Positions 21,237-29,683 of a stretch of 64,000 nucleotides of DNA are shown here, one piece after another. Origin of the DNA: Hellea sp. Lineage in GTDB: Bacteria > Pseudomonadota > Alphaproteobacteria > Caulobacterales > Maricaulaceae. Both the position numbers and the translations under genes were made by a program. A model generated the notes under the pieces. The model was given only the letters and a program-made list of their open reading frames with translations, ran no database searches and was not told where the DNA came from. Location of the stretch: the NCBI GenBank assembly GCA_020629545.1, contig JAHDDC010000008.1, forward strand, positions 18,592-82,591, read 5' to 3'. How positions within the stretch are numbered: position 1 is the stretch's first letter; each line of letters starts with the position of its first letter.

Positions 21237-21847
21237 TAGTTCATATCCTCCCCAATAGACGCGGCTCGGGCGCTCATCGTCTTCGATCCAAGTGCCGACG
21301 AGATCAAATCCAAAAACAGATAATCTTTTTCAATACCTTGAATTTCGACAGTCACTAAAGGCATGAGGTCAGGAGGTGACCCCGCACGACCCAACCCGGA
21401 ATTTTCATAAGTGACAGTCATGTTTTCAACTGTCACATTATCGAATATATCGCATAGTCCTCGACGCTCATCGCTTGTTGCGCCGCACGTCCCATCTTCG
21501 TCTCGGCCGTAAAATATTTTGTTAAACGCAGATTGATCAAAACCGCCTCGATTACATGACGACGTCTTCCCAGAACAAACAATTTTATAGTCTGACATGG
21601 GGTCCCCTGGATTGGCGCCGCCCTCCATTCCAGTCATGGTAGTTAGCTCTGTCGCAACAGGGGCGCTGGTGATAGCAATGCGGGCACCATGTTTAGCGGC
21701 ATGTTGCATCGTATTTGATTGCCAATAGCTAAAGGTAAGCTCAAGGCCGCCGCCCACCAGGATTATAAAAGTGCCAATCAATAAGCTCGCAGATACTGAT
21801 ACAGATCCTTTATTATCGCTTGTTAAGTTCTTAATCGCAGAAATCAT
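21236..21847 (-). CDS. TadE/TadF-like pseudopilin
   Basis: N-terminal hydrophobic helix after DNKGSVSVSASLLIGTFIILVGGGLELTFSYWQ. Confidence 0.8.
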   Translation of the reverse strand: MISAIKNLTSDNKGSVSVSASLLIGTFIILVGGGLELTFSYWQSNTMQHAAKHGARIAITSAPVATELTTMTGMEGGANPGDPMSDYKIVCSGKTSSCNRGGFDQSAFNKIFYGRDEDGTCGATSDERRGLCDIFDNVTVENMTVTYENSGLGRAGSPPDLMPLVTVEIQGIEKDYLFLDLISSALGSKTMSARAASIGEDMN

Positions 21848-22314
21848 AACCCGCCCCCCACAAGGCGGTCTTCACTTTTTGCAGAAATGGTCGCGCCTTC
21901 AGGAAAGATGGAGGATATAATACCAAAACCCTGGAGAGAAATTTCAGAGCTGACCTGAATGGTCGTCACAGCACTATCCCCGCGATACTCGCCGCTTTGG
22001 TTACTGGTTGTCATGTAATTTATACTGATATCAGCCGCAGTCCAATTAGGAAAAAGTGGTTCCCCTATACCGTCTAGATTTCCGGTCAATGCAAGGCGTT
22101 TCGCCTGTACTTCTTTACCTCTGGGATCGTCAGATTTGGATAAATATGTCGTTGCCATCACCAAGCGGCTTTCAAGCTTGTGATTCTGCAACAGCAGATT
22201 CGAAATATCGAGTCCACCCAAAACAAGTGTCACAAGAAAAGGTAGTATGAGCGCGGCCTCGACGACGAGACCCCCTTCTTTATTCTCAAAATATGCAATC
22301 GTCTTCTGCGTCAT
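21844..22314 (-). CDS. TadE-like pseudopilin
   Basis: ENKEGGLVVEAALILPFLVTLVLGGLDISNLLLQNHKLES, TadE-type N-terminus. Confidence 0.87.
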   Translation of the reverse strand: MTQKTIAYFENKEGGLVVEAALILPFLVTLVLGGLDISNLLLQNHKLESRLVMATTYLSKSDDPRGKEVQAKRLALTGNLDGIGEPLFPNWTAADISINYMTTSNQSGEYRGDSAVTTIQVSSEISLQGFGIISSIFPEGATISAKSEDRLVGGGL

Positions 22315-23789
22315 TATCGCGTAACGCTCACTCGGTCGCGCGCAACAGAATCCTGCCCAGTGACGATAGGGCCAACGATTTCACCCCAAATGGTACTTTC
22401 ATTTGACTGGCCCATAGGCTCTGTAACAAATACTTTTGCAAACGTCTCAACAGGCAAACTTTTTTGAGCACCATTCATTCCGTACTCAGCTTCGAGTGCA
22501 TTACAATTTAAAACCGCTGCGTAGATTATTCTCCGATCAATGTCCGCTGAATTTGCCCCGCTAGCGTGACACTGAGGTGTACCTTCTTCTGGCGTTGAGC
22601 TTGTTCCATATGAAACCGCACCCGGAATCGATCCACTGTCAATTTCCCATCTATAGACTTGGTAACGAGATGGGGGCGAACCAGGTGAATGCGTCCGGGC
22701 TGTATAATTAATCGTATAGGTCGTTCCGGCAATGTTTACAGTTTGGGCCGCATTGTGATTGACCTCCATGTATGAAACAAAGTCCCAATCGCCATTACCT
22801 TGGCGTCCATTCATATAGGGGCAGTTGCCGGTTTCAAAACAAGCATCGCGCGGAAGGCCCATGGCATTTTCGTCCGGGGAAGCGCTACAAGCAGAACCGG
22901 AATAACCCTTGGTAACATTCGCGGCGGGCGCATAATTTGGATCAGTAGACACTTTCTTGAATTTTCCGTCAAACATATCGAAACGCGTATTCATGGCCTT
23001 ACTGAGTGAGGCGATATTCCCGGTCTCCAAATTCACACCGCCTTTGCCAAAGCAGATTGGGGGCTTGTTAAATGCAATCGCGTCTTCGATTTTAGATTTG
23101 TCACCGTTTCCGAAGGGATCAAGGAAACCGAAATTACCCGGACCGAATGGATCTTGCTGCCGACGCGGCGTTTTAAATTCAATTAGACGTCGCTGAAATT
23201 CCAATGTTTCCATCGCAGCGTAAATGCTGTTTGCGCTATCCTCATAGGGATTGCAAACAAATATAGGGGCGCCGCCGCAAATCCCGTTCTCCGTGCCCGC
23301 GATCGAACGCGCATCCAAAGTCACTTTGGTTATTGAGCTTGCGAGCGCGCGTGAAAATATAGCTTTTACTGTAACAGGAACCACTTCGACTTCAATATAT
23401 GCAGCCTTGTATGGATCCGTAGTCATATAATCGGGACCCGGGATTTCATAGTCATTATTGGGGAGATCATGCAAAAATCGAATATTCTGGGCGATGACTT
23501 CCGCTCCTCCATCCTCGCCGAATTTTTGTGAGTTTTCAACGAGATTTGCGACAGCCCGTTGTGCTCGCTCTATTGCGTCGCTACGTTGGTCAAGTTCCGC
23601 TGCGCCGGCGCGTGCAAAGGCGTCTGCTGCTATTTGTAACTCCTGTTCGAGATTATACATTCGAGAAACGTCAACTGACAACGCCAGACTGCCGACGAGA
23701 GCGGGTAATAGCAAAGCTACCCAGACCGCGATAGCGCCCTGGGTGTCGTGGCATATGCGCCGTAAATATAACGTAGCTCTATTGATCAT
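22314..23789 (-). CDS. TadG-like pilus assembly protein
   Basis: CHDTQGAIAVWVALLLPALVGSLALSVDVSRMYNLEQELQIAADAFARAGAAELDQ. Confidence 0.87.
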   Translation of the reverse strand: MINRATLYLRRICHDTQGAIAVWVALLLPALVGSLALSVDVSRMYNLEQELQIAADAFARAGAAELDQRSDAIERAQRAVANLVENSQKFGEDGGAEVIAQNIRFLHDLPNNDYEIPGPDYMTTDPYKAAYIEVEVVPVTVKAIFSRALASSITKVTLDARSIAGTENGICGGAPIFVCNPYEDSANSIYAAMETLEFQRRLIEFKTPRRQQDPFGPGNFGFLDPFGNGDKSKIEDAIAFNKPPICFGKGGVNLETGNIASLSKAMNTRFDMFDGKFKKVSTDPNYAPAANVTKGYSGSACSASPDENAMGLPRDACFETGNCPYMNGRQGNGDWDFVSYMEVNHNAAQTVNIAGTTYTINYTARTHSPGSPPSRYQVYRWEIDSGSIPGAVSYGTSSTPEEGTPQCHASGANSADIDRRIIYAAVLNCNALEAEYGMNGAQKSLPVETFAKVFVTEPMGQSNESTIWGEIVGPIVTGQDSVARDRVSVTR

Positions 23790-24046
23790 TTCTCTTCATT
23801 AGTCGTATTGAGATCACGGGGTTTTTCGACTTCATCAGCTCTATATCGAAGACGCGCCTTGGCCATTCGCTCTTGATTGGGTTTGATATAAGTATTTTGT
23901 TTTTGATCTGGACTTGGGGCAACGGTTTGGGCCGCAATATTTTGTTTAACCGACGATCCGAATGGCGCTGACGGCTTTTCCATTGTCGTACAGCTGGACG
24001 CCATAAACCCACACAAAATCAAAACTGAAGAATAATATTTTTTCAT
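23786..24046 (-). CDS. Small lipoprotein, CpaD-like remnant/short form
   Basis: MKKYYSSVLILCGFMASSCTTME...FGSSVKQNIAAQTVAPSPDQ; CpaD position between secretin and TadG/TadZ region. Confidence 0.6.
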   Translation of the reverse strand: MKKYYSSVLILCGFMASSCTTMEKPSAPFGSSVKQNIAAQTVAPSPDQKQNTYIKPNQERMAKARLRYRADEVEKPRDLNTTNEEK

Positions 24047-24053
24047 TGTGAAC

Positions 24054-25379
24054 CTATTGAATTGTGTGGCCGTATTTCCCCGCAAGGCCCTCAGATTGAG
24101 ATACTTTGTCGAGTTTTCCATTTAAAAACAGGTCAAGTTCTGTCGGAGCTCGGTGCGTATCCATGGGTGACGATAACTCCGAAATATCGGCGACAGGTTT
24201 GGCAAGGCGCGGCGTGACAATAATCACGAGCTCAGTCTCAAAATTTTTGTACCGGCTTGATCGGAAGAGACTTCCCAGCACGGGAACGTCTCCGAGCCAA
24301 GGCACCTGAACTTTGCTAGTTGTACTATCGTTCTGAAGAAGCCCCGCAATTGCGAAACTCTGTCCGTTACGGAGCTCAACCGTAGTGTCGGCCCGGCGAA
24401 CCCTCAAGGATGGAATCTCAATACCGGCTATTCGAACAGCATTCGCTGTATCGATTTGGCTGACTTCAGGCTTGACTTCGAGATTGATTATACCGTCCCC
24501 CAAAACCGTCGGCGTGAATGAAAGACCAACTCCGAACTGGCGAAACTCAATCCCAATCTGACCGTCATCTGCTGAGACTGGGATTGGAAACTCTCCTCCA
24601 GCCAGGAAACTGGCCGTATCACCTGACATGGAAACCAGATTGGGCTCAGCCAATGTTCGAATGACACCCTGTTCTTCTAGAGCCTGAATATTCGTATCAA
24701 GGGATACATTGCCGGTGCCGCCTAATAATGTCCCGGCAAGTGATGGAAGATTGCCAGAGATCAAACCGCCCCCGGCACGGAAACCAAAATCGCCGGCCCG
24801 CTGGGTCAGTAGCCCCATGCCAAGCTCTTTAACTGCATCCCGGCTGGCCTCTACAAAGCGGACTTCGAGCATAACTTGATGGGAATCATTGACACTTAGA
24901 GCATTTGTGACTTTTCCGGGTGCATAGGCTTCAGCAATTTTTTCAGCTTTCGATACAATGGACGGACTGGAGACTTCACCGGACAAATAGACACCGCCGC
25001 CCATGGGTCTGACCTCAACTTTTTCTCCAGGCAGGGTTTCAAACAAACTGCGTTTAAGTTCGGCTAAATCATATCCAACATTGACTGTTATAATATCAAT
25101 AAGCTGTTTGTTTGTATCATAGAGCATGACATTAGTTTTGCCGCCCTTCTTTCCCATGACGTGGAAGGATTGATCTGTCAGAACAACCACGTCAGCGATT
25201 TCGGCATTGGCAACTCTGACTTCTTTGAAAGCTTTGTCGGTTCTCATCACAATAAGGTCATCTATCTTCACCGACGTTGCAGTCCGGCTGCCTGTAAGAT
25301 CATCAATCCAGGACCTGGCACTGGCTGGGGTCGTCAAAATACCCAGAGCCAATGTTGTAAGGAGTAATTTGCGGATCAT
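24054..25379 (-). CDS. cpaC: Secretin CpaC/RcpA (type II/III secretion system protein)
   Basis: BON-like region then secretin domain: SGDTASFLAGGEFPIPVS...TVELRNGQSFAIAGLLQND...VPWLGDVPVLGSLFRS. Confidence 0.94.
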   Translation of the reverse strand: MIRKLLLTTLALGILTTPASARSWIDDLTGSRTATSVKIDDLIVMRTDKAFKEVRVANAEIADVVVLTDQSFHVMGKKGGKTNVMLYDTNKQLIDIITVNVGYDLAELKRSLFETLPGEKVEVRPMGGGVYLSGEVSSPSIVSKAEKIAEAYAPGKVTNALSVNDSHQVMLEVRFVEASRDAVKELGMGLLTQRAGDFGFRAGGGLISGNLPSLAGTLLGGTGNVSLDTNIQALEEQGVIRTLAEPNLVSMSGDTASFLAGGEFPIPVSADDGQIGIEFRQFGVGLSFTPTVLGDGIINLEVKPEVSQIDTANAVRIAGIEIPSLRVRRADTTVELRNGQSFAIAGLLQNDSTTSKVQVPWLGDVPVLGSLFRSSRYKNFETELVIIVTPRLAKPVADISELSSPMDTHRAPTELDLFLNGKLDKVSQSEGLAGKYGHTIQ

Positions 25380-26317
25380 AGCGTGCCTCCGGCAAGTGTC
25401 TCTGAAGCCCGTTTCGCACTATCTTCTTTAAGAACTTGGACCTGATCTTTGTCGTCTCCCCGGATAATCGTGACATTGGCCAGGTTCGAGTCCTTAGCTT
25501 TCACTGGATTTTTCCGAACATAACGAGGTTTCACGGTGACAAATTTTTGTTGAGATTTTAAAATAGACTTTTGAGCGATTGTTTTGTTTTGCTCGATGAT
25601 TGCATCGCCAGCTCGGCGCAAAGTCAGTGATAACTTGCCGGCATCCTGTGCCAGATGGAGTTTTTGAGCGTCCGTGTTCGTCACCTCAAGCGTTACGGTT
25701 TTTACAACGTTTGGCGTGTTCGTTTGATCATTTAGGTCCTGATCTATCCCTAAGACTTTTATGTTTTGAAGCAGAATGTCCGACTTCAGATCATTACCGT
25801 TTCGGCGGCTTTGATCGTCCCGAGTGTAGATGACATCGACAAAATCGCCCGGCATGACGAACCCGGCAACCCCGGCAACCTCATTTACCCGAACAGAAAC
25901 AGCCCGCATACCCTCATTGATTAGCGCCGATAATGAACCTCGCGCTCCGGGCCCACTGATTTTGTAGGTTAAAACGGCTTCATTTCGGGCCATTCGCCTC
26001 AACACAATCGTCGCTTGGGATGGATCAACAAAAATACTGTTGATTGTCTCATAGGTTCCTTCTGGAACGGCGTCGATGGGGAATTCTGCAACTCTTAAAA
26101 CATCCGGTGATAATACATCACCAAAATTTAAATCGGAATTCAGTACAACAACCGGTACGACATCCGCCGGTGCGTTTACCATCAATGCGTCTTGCTGGGA
26201 ATTTCGTTTTGAGTACTCGTCTCGAATAGCATCATTGATCCATCCACGAGCCAAGACCACGGCAAAAATTCCAAATGCGACTGACGCACCTAAAGTTATG
26301 ATCGTCGATTGTCTCAC
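25376..26317 (-). CDS. cpaB: Flp pilus assembly protein CpaB/RcpC
   Basis: SAF domain: PVVVLNSDLNFGDVLSPDVLRVAEFP...NEAVLTYKISGPGARGSLSALINEGMRAVSVRVNEVAGVAGFVMPGDFVDVIYTR. Confidence 0.94.
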   Translation of the reverse strand: MRQSTIITLGASVAFGIFAVVLARGWINDAIRDEYSKRNSQQDALMVNAPADVVPVVVLNSDLNFGDVLSPDVLRVAEFPIDAVPEGTYETINSIFVDPSQATIVLRRMARNEAVLTYKISGPGARGSLSALINEGMRAVSVRVNEVAGVAGFVMPGDFVDVIYTRDDQSRRNGNDLKSDILLQNIKVLGIDQDLNDQTNTPNVVKTVTLEVTNTDAQKLHLAQDAGKLSLTLRRAGDAIIEQNKTIAQKSILKSQQKFVTVKPRYVRKNPVKAKDSNLANVTIIRGDDKDQVQVLKEDSAKRASETLAGGTL

Positions 26318-26500
26318 GCTATCCCCGTTAGTTGATCACCCATATATCGAGTGTTGGAAAAGAATTAGAAGAAGACCTGAAATCTTTCGTGAAAAGACAA
26401 AGTTTAAATTTTTGAAATTTTGTCAGTTAATGATATGTAAATAGGTATTGAAAATTGGGTGAATCAATTGCAGTAAACCCTCATCTACTAGGGGGTATTC

Positions 26501-27364
26501 ATGAATTTCGACGTTTCGCAGCTTGGGCCGCTAGCTATCCAGTATGGGTTACCTTTACTCGGAGCTTTAGTGGTATTCTGGATCGGACGGATCATTGCTG
26601 GTAAAGTATACAAAGGTTCAGAACGCATGTTTAATCGGGGTGCAAACTCTGATCCTACGCTCTCAAGGTTTTTTGCCAGCATTCTAAAATATCTTATTTT
26701 GGTTGCCGCAATTTTGGCTGCACTCACAGTCTTAGGCGTCGATACCTCATCTTTTGCAGCTATTGTCTTGGGCCTTGGCGCCGCTATGGCATTTGTCCTT
26801 CAAGGGTCGCTCTCAAATATTGCGGCCGGTGTAATGCTGATGATTTTTCGACCTTTCAAAATTGGAGACGAAATTAAGGCAGCCGACGCATCAGGTAAAG
26901 TTAAAGAAATCGGTTTGACTGCCACGCGTTTAACGACAGTCGACAATAAGGAAGTGATTATTTCTAACGGTAAAATTTGGGGCGGGACTATAGAAAACAA
27001 TTCTTCACTCGGTGATCGGCGGCTGGATATGGTATTCGGCATCGATTATAGCGCCGATATTGATACGGCAATCAAGGCGATTACAGACGCCGCAAGCGCG
27101 CATCCGCTCGTTGTCACCGAACCAGCACCTTGGGCAAAGGTGGTCAATCTGAACGACAGTTCGATAGATTTGGAACTCAGAGCCTGGTGCAAATCCAGTG
27201 ATTACAAGGGCCTTAAGGTTAGCATCTCCCAACCCGTAAAAGTCGCACTAGACAAAGCCGGGATTGGAATTCCTTATCCCCATGAAACAAAAATCAAACA
27301 ATCCGTTAAAAAATCAAAGGCGCGCGATAGGCTCGCTCGTCTACAATCCCTTCGCAACAGTTAA
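26501..27364 (+). CDS. Small-conductance mechanosensitive channel (MscS family)
   Basis: GLGAAMAFVLQGSLSNIAAGVMLMIFRPFKIGDEIKAA. Confidence 0.93.
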   Translation: MNFDVSQLGPLAIQYGLPLLGALVVFWIGRIIAGKVYKGSERMFNRGANSDPTLSRFFASILKYLILVAAILAALTVLGVDTSSFAAIVLGLGAAMAFVLQGSLSNIAAGVMLMIFRPFKIGDEIKAADASGKVKEIGLTATRLTTVDNKEVIISNGKIWGGTIENNSSLGDRRLDMVFGIDYSADIDTAIKAITDAASAHPLVVTEPAPWAKVVNLNDSSIDLELRAWCKSSDYKGLKVSISQPVKVALDKAGIGIPYPHETKIKQSVKKSKARDRLARLQSLRNS

Positions 27365-27381
27365 AGTATCAGGAGTTTATT

Positions 27382-28263
27382 ATGCAAGACGCACAAGTTG
27401 TAGAGGCCGCTGAGGCCGCAGGCGAAGCCGCAACCGGCAGCGGGTTTTCGATCCAGAATTTCACTGACGTTAATTGGCTCGTTGAAAATATCGGGCCATT
27501 GGCCATGAAACTTATCATAGCGCTCGCAATCCTTTGGATCGGGCTAAAAATCGCCCGTTGGGCCGGTAATTTTGTCAAGAAATTATCCATGCGTTCTCCT
27601 GCTGTAGACGAGACTCTTGGAAACTTCTTGGGATCAATTGTTCGTTATGCGGCAACGGCCATGGTTTTTGTAACAGCCATTACACAGCTCGGTGTCGAAA
27701 CTGCATCATTAGTCGCCATGCTGGGTGCCGCAACTTTGGCGATTGGCCTCGCGCTCCAAGGAACTCTCGGAAATGTCGCCGCAGGCGTGATGCTTATGCT
27801 TTTCCGCCCTTACAAACTCGGAGACTATGTCAGTGTCGCTGGACAGGAAGGCGTAGTTAGAGACATGAACATTTTCACCACAAACCTTGCGACAGTCGAT
27901 AATAAAGAAATCATTATAGCCAATGGCGAAGCCTGGGGTTCAACCATTTCAAACTTCACATCACTGGGTAAACGCCGCGTGGACGTTGATTACGGAATTC
28001 ACTATGATGACGATATCGATAAGGCGATTAAGATTATCAATGATACGGCCGCGAAACATCCGCATGTGATTTCAGATCCAGAAGCGCCATGGGCAAAAGT
28101 GGTAACACTCAACGAAAGTTCAGTCGATATCCAAAGCCGTGTCTGGTGTAAATCGGAGCACTATTGGGACGTGATGTTTGATCTCAAGAAATCCATTAAG
28201 GAAGCTTTTGACAAAAACGGTATAACTATACCTTACCCAACATCGATCGAACTTGACGGCTAG
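27382..28263 (+). CDS. Small-conductance mechanosensitive channel (MscS family), tandem paralog
   Basis: GAATLAIGLALQGTLGNVAAGVMLMLFRPYKLGDYVSVAGQEGVV. Confidence 0.94.
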   Translation: MQDAQVVEAAEAAGEAATGSGFSIQNFTDVNWLVENIGPLAMKLIIALAILWIGLKIARWAGNFVKKLSMRSPAVDETLGNFLGSIVRYAATAMVFVTAITQLGVETASLVAMLGAATLAIGLALQGTLGNVAAGVMLMLFRPYKLGDYVSVAGQEGVVRDMNIFTTNLATVDNKEIIIANGEAWGSTISNFTSLGKRRVDVDYGIHYDDDIDKAIKIINDTAAKHPHVISDPEAPWAKVVTLNESSVDIQSRVWCKSEHYWDVMFDLKKSIKEAFDKNGITIPYPTSIELDG

Positions 28264-28284
28264 ATCTAAAAACATTTTAATTGA

Positions 28285-28306
28285 AGGCCCCGACAGGGGC
28301 CTTTTT
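28285..28306 (+). terminator. Rho-independent terminator after the MscS pair
   Basis: aggcccc-gaca-ggggcct-tttta. Confidence 0.8.
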
Positions 28307-28324
28307 ATGGGCGGGGAGCGCCGA

Positions 28325-28708
28325 GTGAAGTTGAAAGATTTTTGTTATTACCTGGCCATTGGCTTGATCGCGTTTTGGATGCTTGCAGGGGCCTGGGTTC
28401 ATTTTTTTCAACCCGAATTATTCTATAAAATCGTTCCCGATTTTCTACCCAAGAAAGAAGTGGTCATTCTATCGGGGATACCAGAGCTCTTGATCGGAAT
28501 AGGTGTATTGATACCCAAAACCCGGTCTTTGGCCGGGCTTGCATTTGCAATGTTATGCTTGGCTTTTTTACCGCTGCATCTCTGGGATCTTGTCCGCGAT
28601 GATCCAGCCATAACACCCCAAAGCGCTGCTATTATTCGCGTGTTTGTTCAATTCGTTTTGATGTGGACAGGATGGCAGGTTTGGAGACGCTGGCGTAAAA
28701 GCGCATAG
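28325..28708 (+). CDS. Small DoxX-like integral membrane protein
   Basis: VKLKDFCYYLAIGLIAFWMLAGAWVHFFQPELFYKIVPDFLP...GIPELLIGIGVLIPKTRSLAGLAF; four predicted TM segments; GTG start. Confidence 0.7.
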   Translation: MKLKDFCYYLAIGLIAFWMLAGAWVHFFQPELFYKIVPDFLPKKEVVILSGIPELLIGIGVLIPKTRSLAGLAFAMLCLAFLPLHLWDLVRDDPAITPQSAAIIRVFVQFVLMWTGWQVWRRWRKSA

Positions 28709-28717
28709 AAATTTCCT

Positions 28718-29287
28718 TTAGAAATATTCCTTCAAAACCCGGTCCAGACGGCGCTGAACAAGCGCTGTGAGTTTTTGCAATCCGTAAAGAGACAAGATTG
28801 ACCGAGCTATTTCTTCGCGGCCCATAAATTCGTCGGCGCAGCGAAGCTCAAGAACAAGTGCGGCAAGTTCAGAAAGCGGAATCTCTGCAAAGCTTCTGGT
28901 GCCTAGCGCGCGCATGTTGACTTTCTCCTGATCCGCAAGCCGAACGATCCAACAGCGCGGATCGCTGTCATCTTCGACCTCGGTATCATTTTCTCGCTCG
29001 ATGATAACGGTATTTTTCTTGGCTGCGTCCAATATAACCCGCTCAAACCGCGATCTTACAGAAGCTGTAATTTTCATAAGACCTCCGGCCTTGGCATAGG
29101 TCTGAAACAGATGCAGGGCCTGCATTGGACCCTGAGCCGCTAAAATTTCACTCATTCCGTCCATAAACTGTACCGGACTAGCTCTTCGCGGATCTGCTAC
29201 GGGACGGGTTTGCCATTCTTGATATGGATTGAGTTTTATGTCCAACATCGCCTCATTCACCTGGGTAGAGTCTCTTTTTGGGAACAA
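28718..29287 (-). CDS. Conserved-looking hypothetical protein
   Basis: 189 aa ORF in an intergenic-free position; no recognised family. Confidence 0.6.
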   Translation of the reverse strand: MFPKRDSTQVNEAMLDIKLNPYQEWQTRPVADPRRASPVQFMDGMSEILAAQGPMQALHLFQTYAKAGGLMKITASVRSRFERVILDAAKKNTVIIERENDTEVEDDSDPRCWIVRLADQEKVNMRALGTRSFAEIPLSELAALVLELRCADEFMGREEIARSILSLYGLQKLTALVQRRLDRVLKEYF

Positions 29288-29525
29288 ATAGCGTTAATAT
29301 ATTATGATTTGGTGAAACCGACTCAAGATAAACGTGGAAATTCCGCTGAAATCAACCCAATCGCTCGCCTTAAACGATAGAAAATTCAATAAATTTCGCT
29401 TAAAATACGCATAAATATCAATAACATAAGCTTCTGTTCATCACCCGTTAATACATGTTGACTTCGAAAAGTGATTCATACATTATTAACCCAGTAGCAA
29501 ATCTGCTATAAATTTGGGGTGTTCA

Positions 29526-29591
29526 ATGCGAGAACTAACCACAGAAGAAATCGAAGTCGTCGTAGGCGGCTCTTTAAAAGTCGAAGTTTAA
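29526..29591 (+). CDS. 21-aa micro-ORF with double-glycine (RiPP/bacteriocin-type) leader-like motif
   Basis: MRELTTEEIEVVVGGSLKVEV*; terminator immediately downstream; not in the ORF track because of length. Confidence 0.5.
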   Translation: MRELTTEEIEVVVGGSLKVEV

Positions 29592-29620
29592 TATATCGTC
29601 GATTTTATAAATTGAACATT

Positions 29621-29645
29621 AGGCCCTTCACGGGCCTTTTTTTTT
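29621..29645 (+). terminator. Rho-independent terminator after the micro-ORF
   Basis: aggccc-ttcac-gggcct followed by an 8-9 nt T tract. Confidence 0.85.
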
Positions 29646-29683
29646 GGCAAAAATCATTAATGTTTTCGATCTAAACTCTATTT

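Noticed and set aside
29621-29645. Terminator hairpin as a small RNA gene
   Set aside because: Stem followed by a long T tract is explained as an intrinsic terminator
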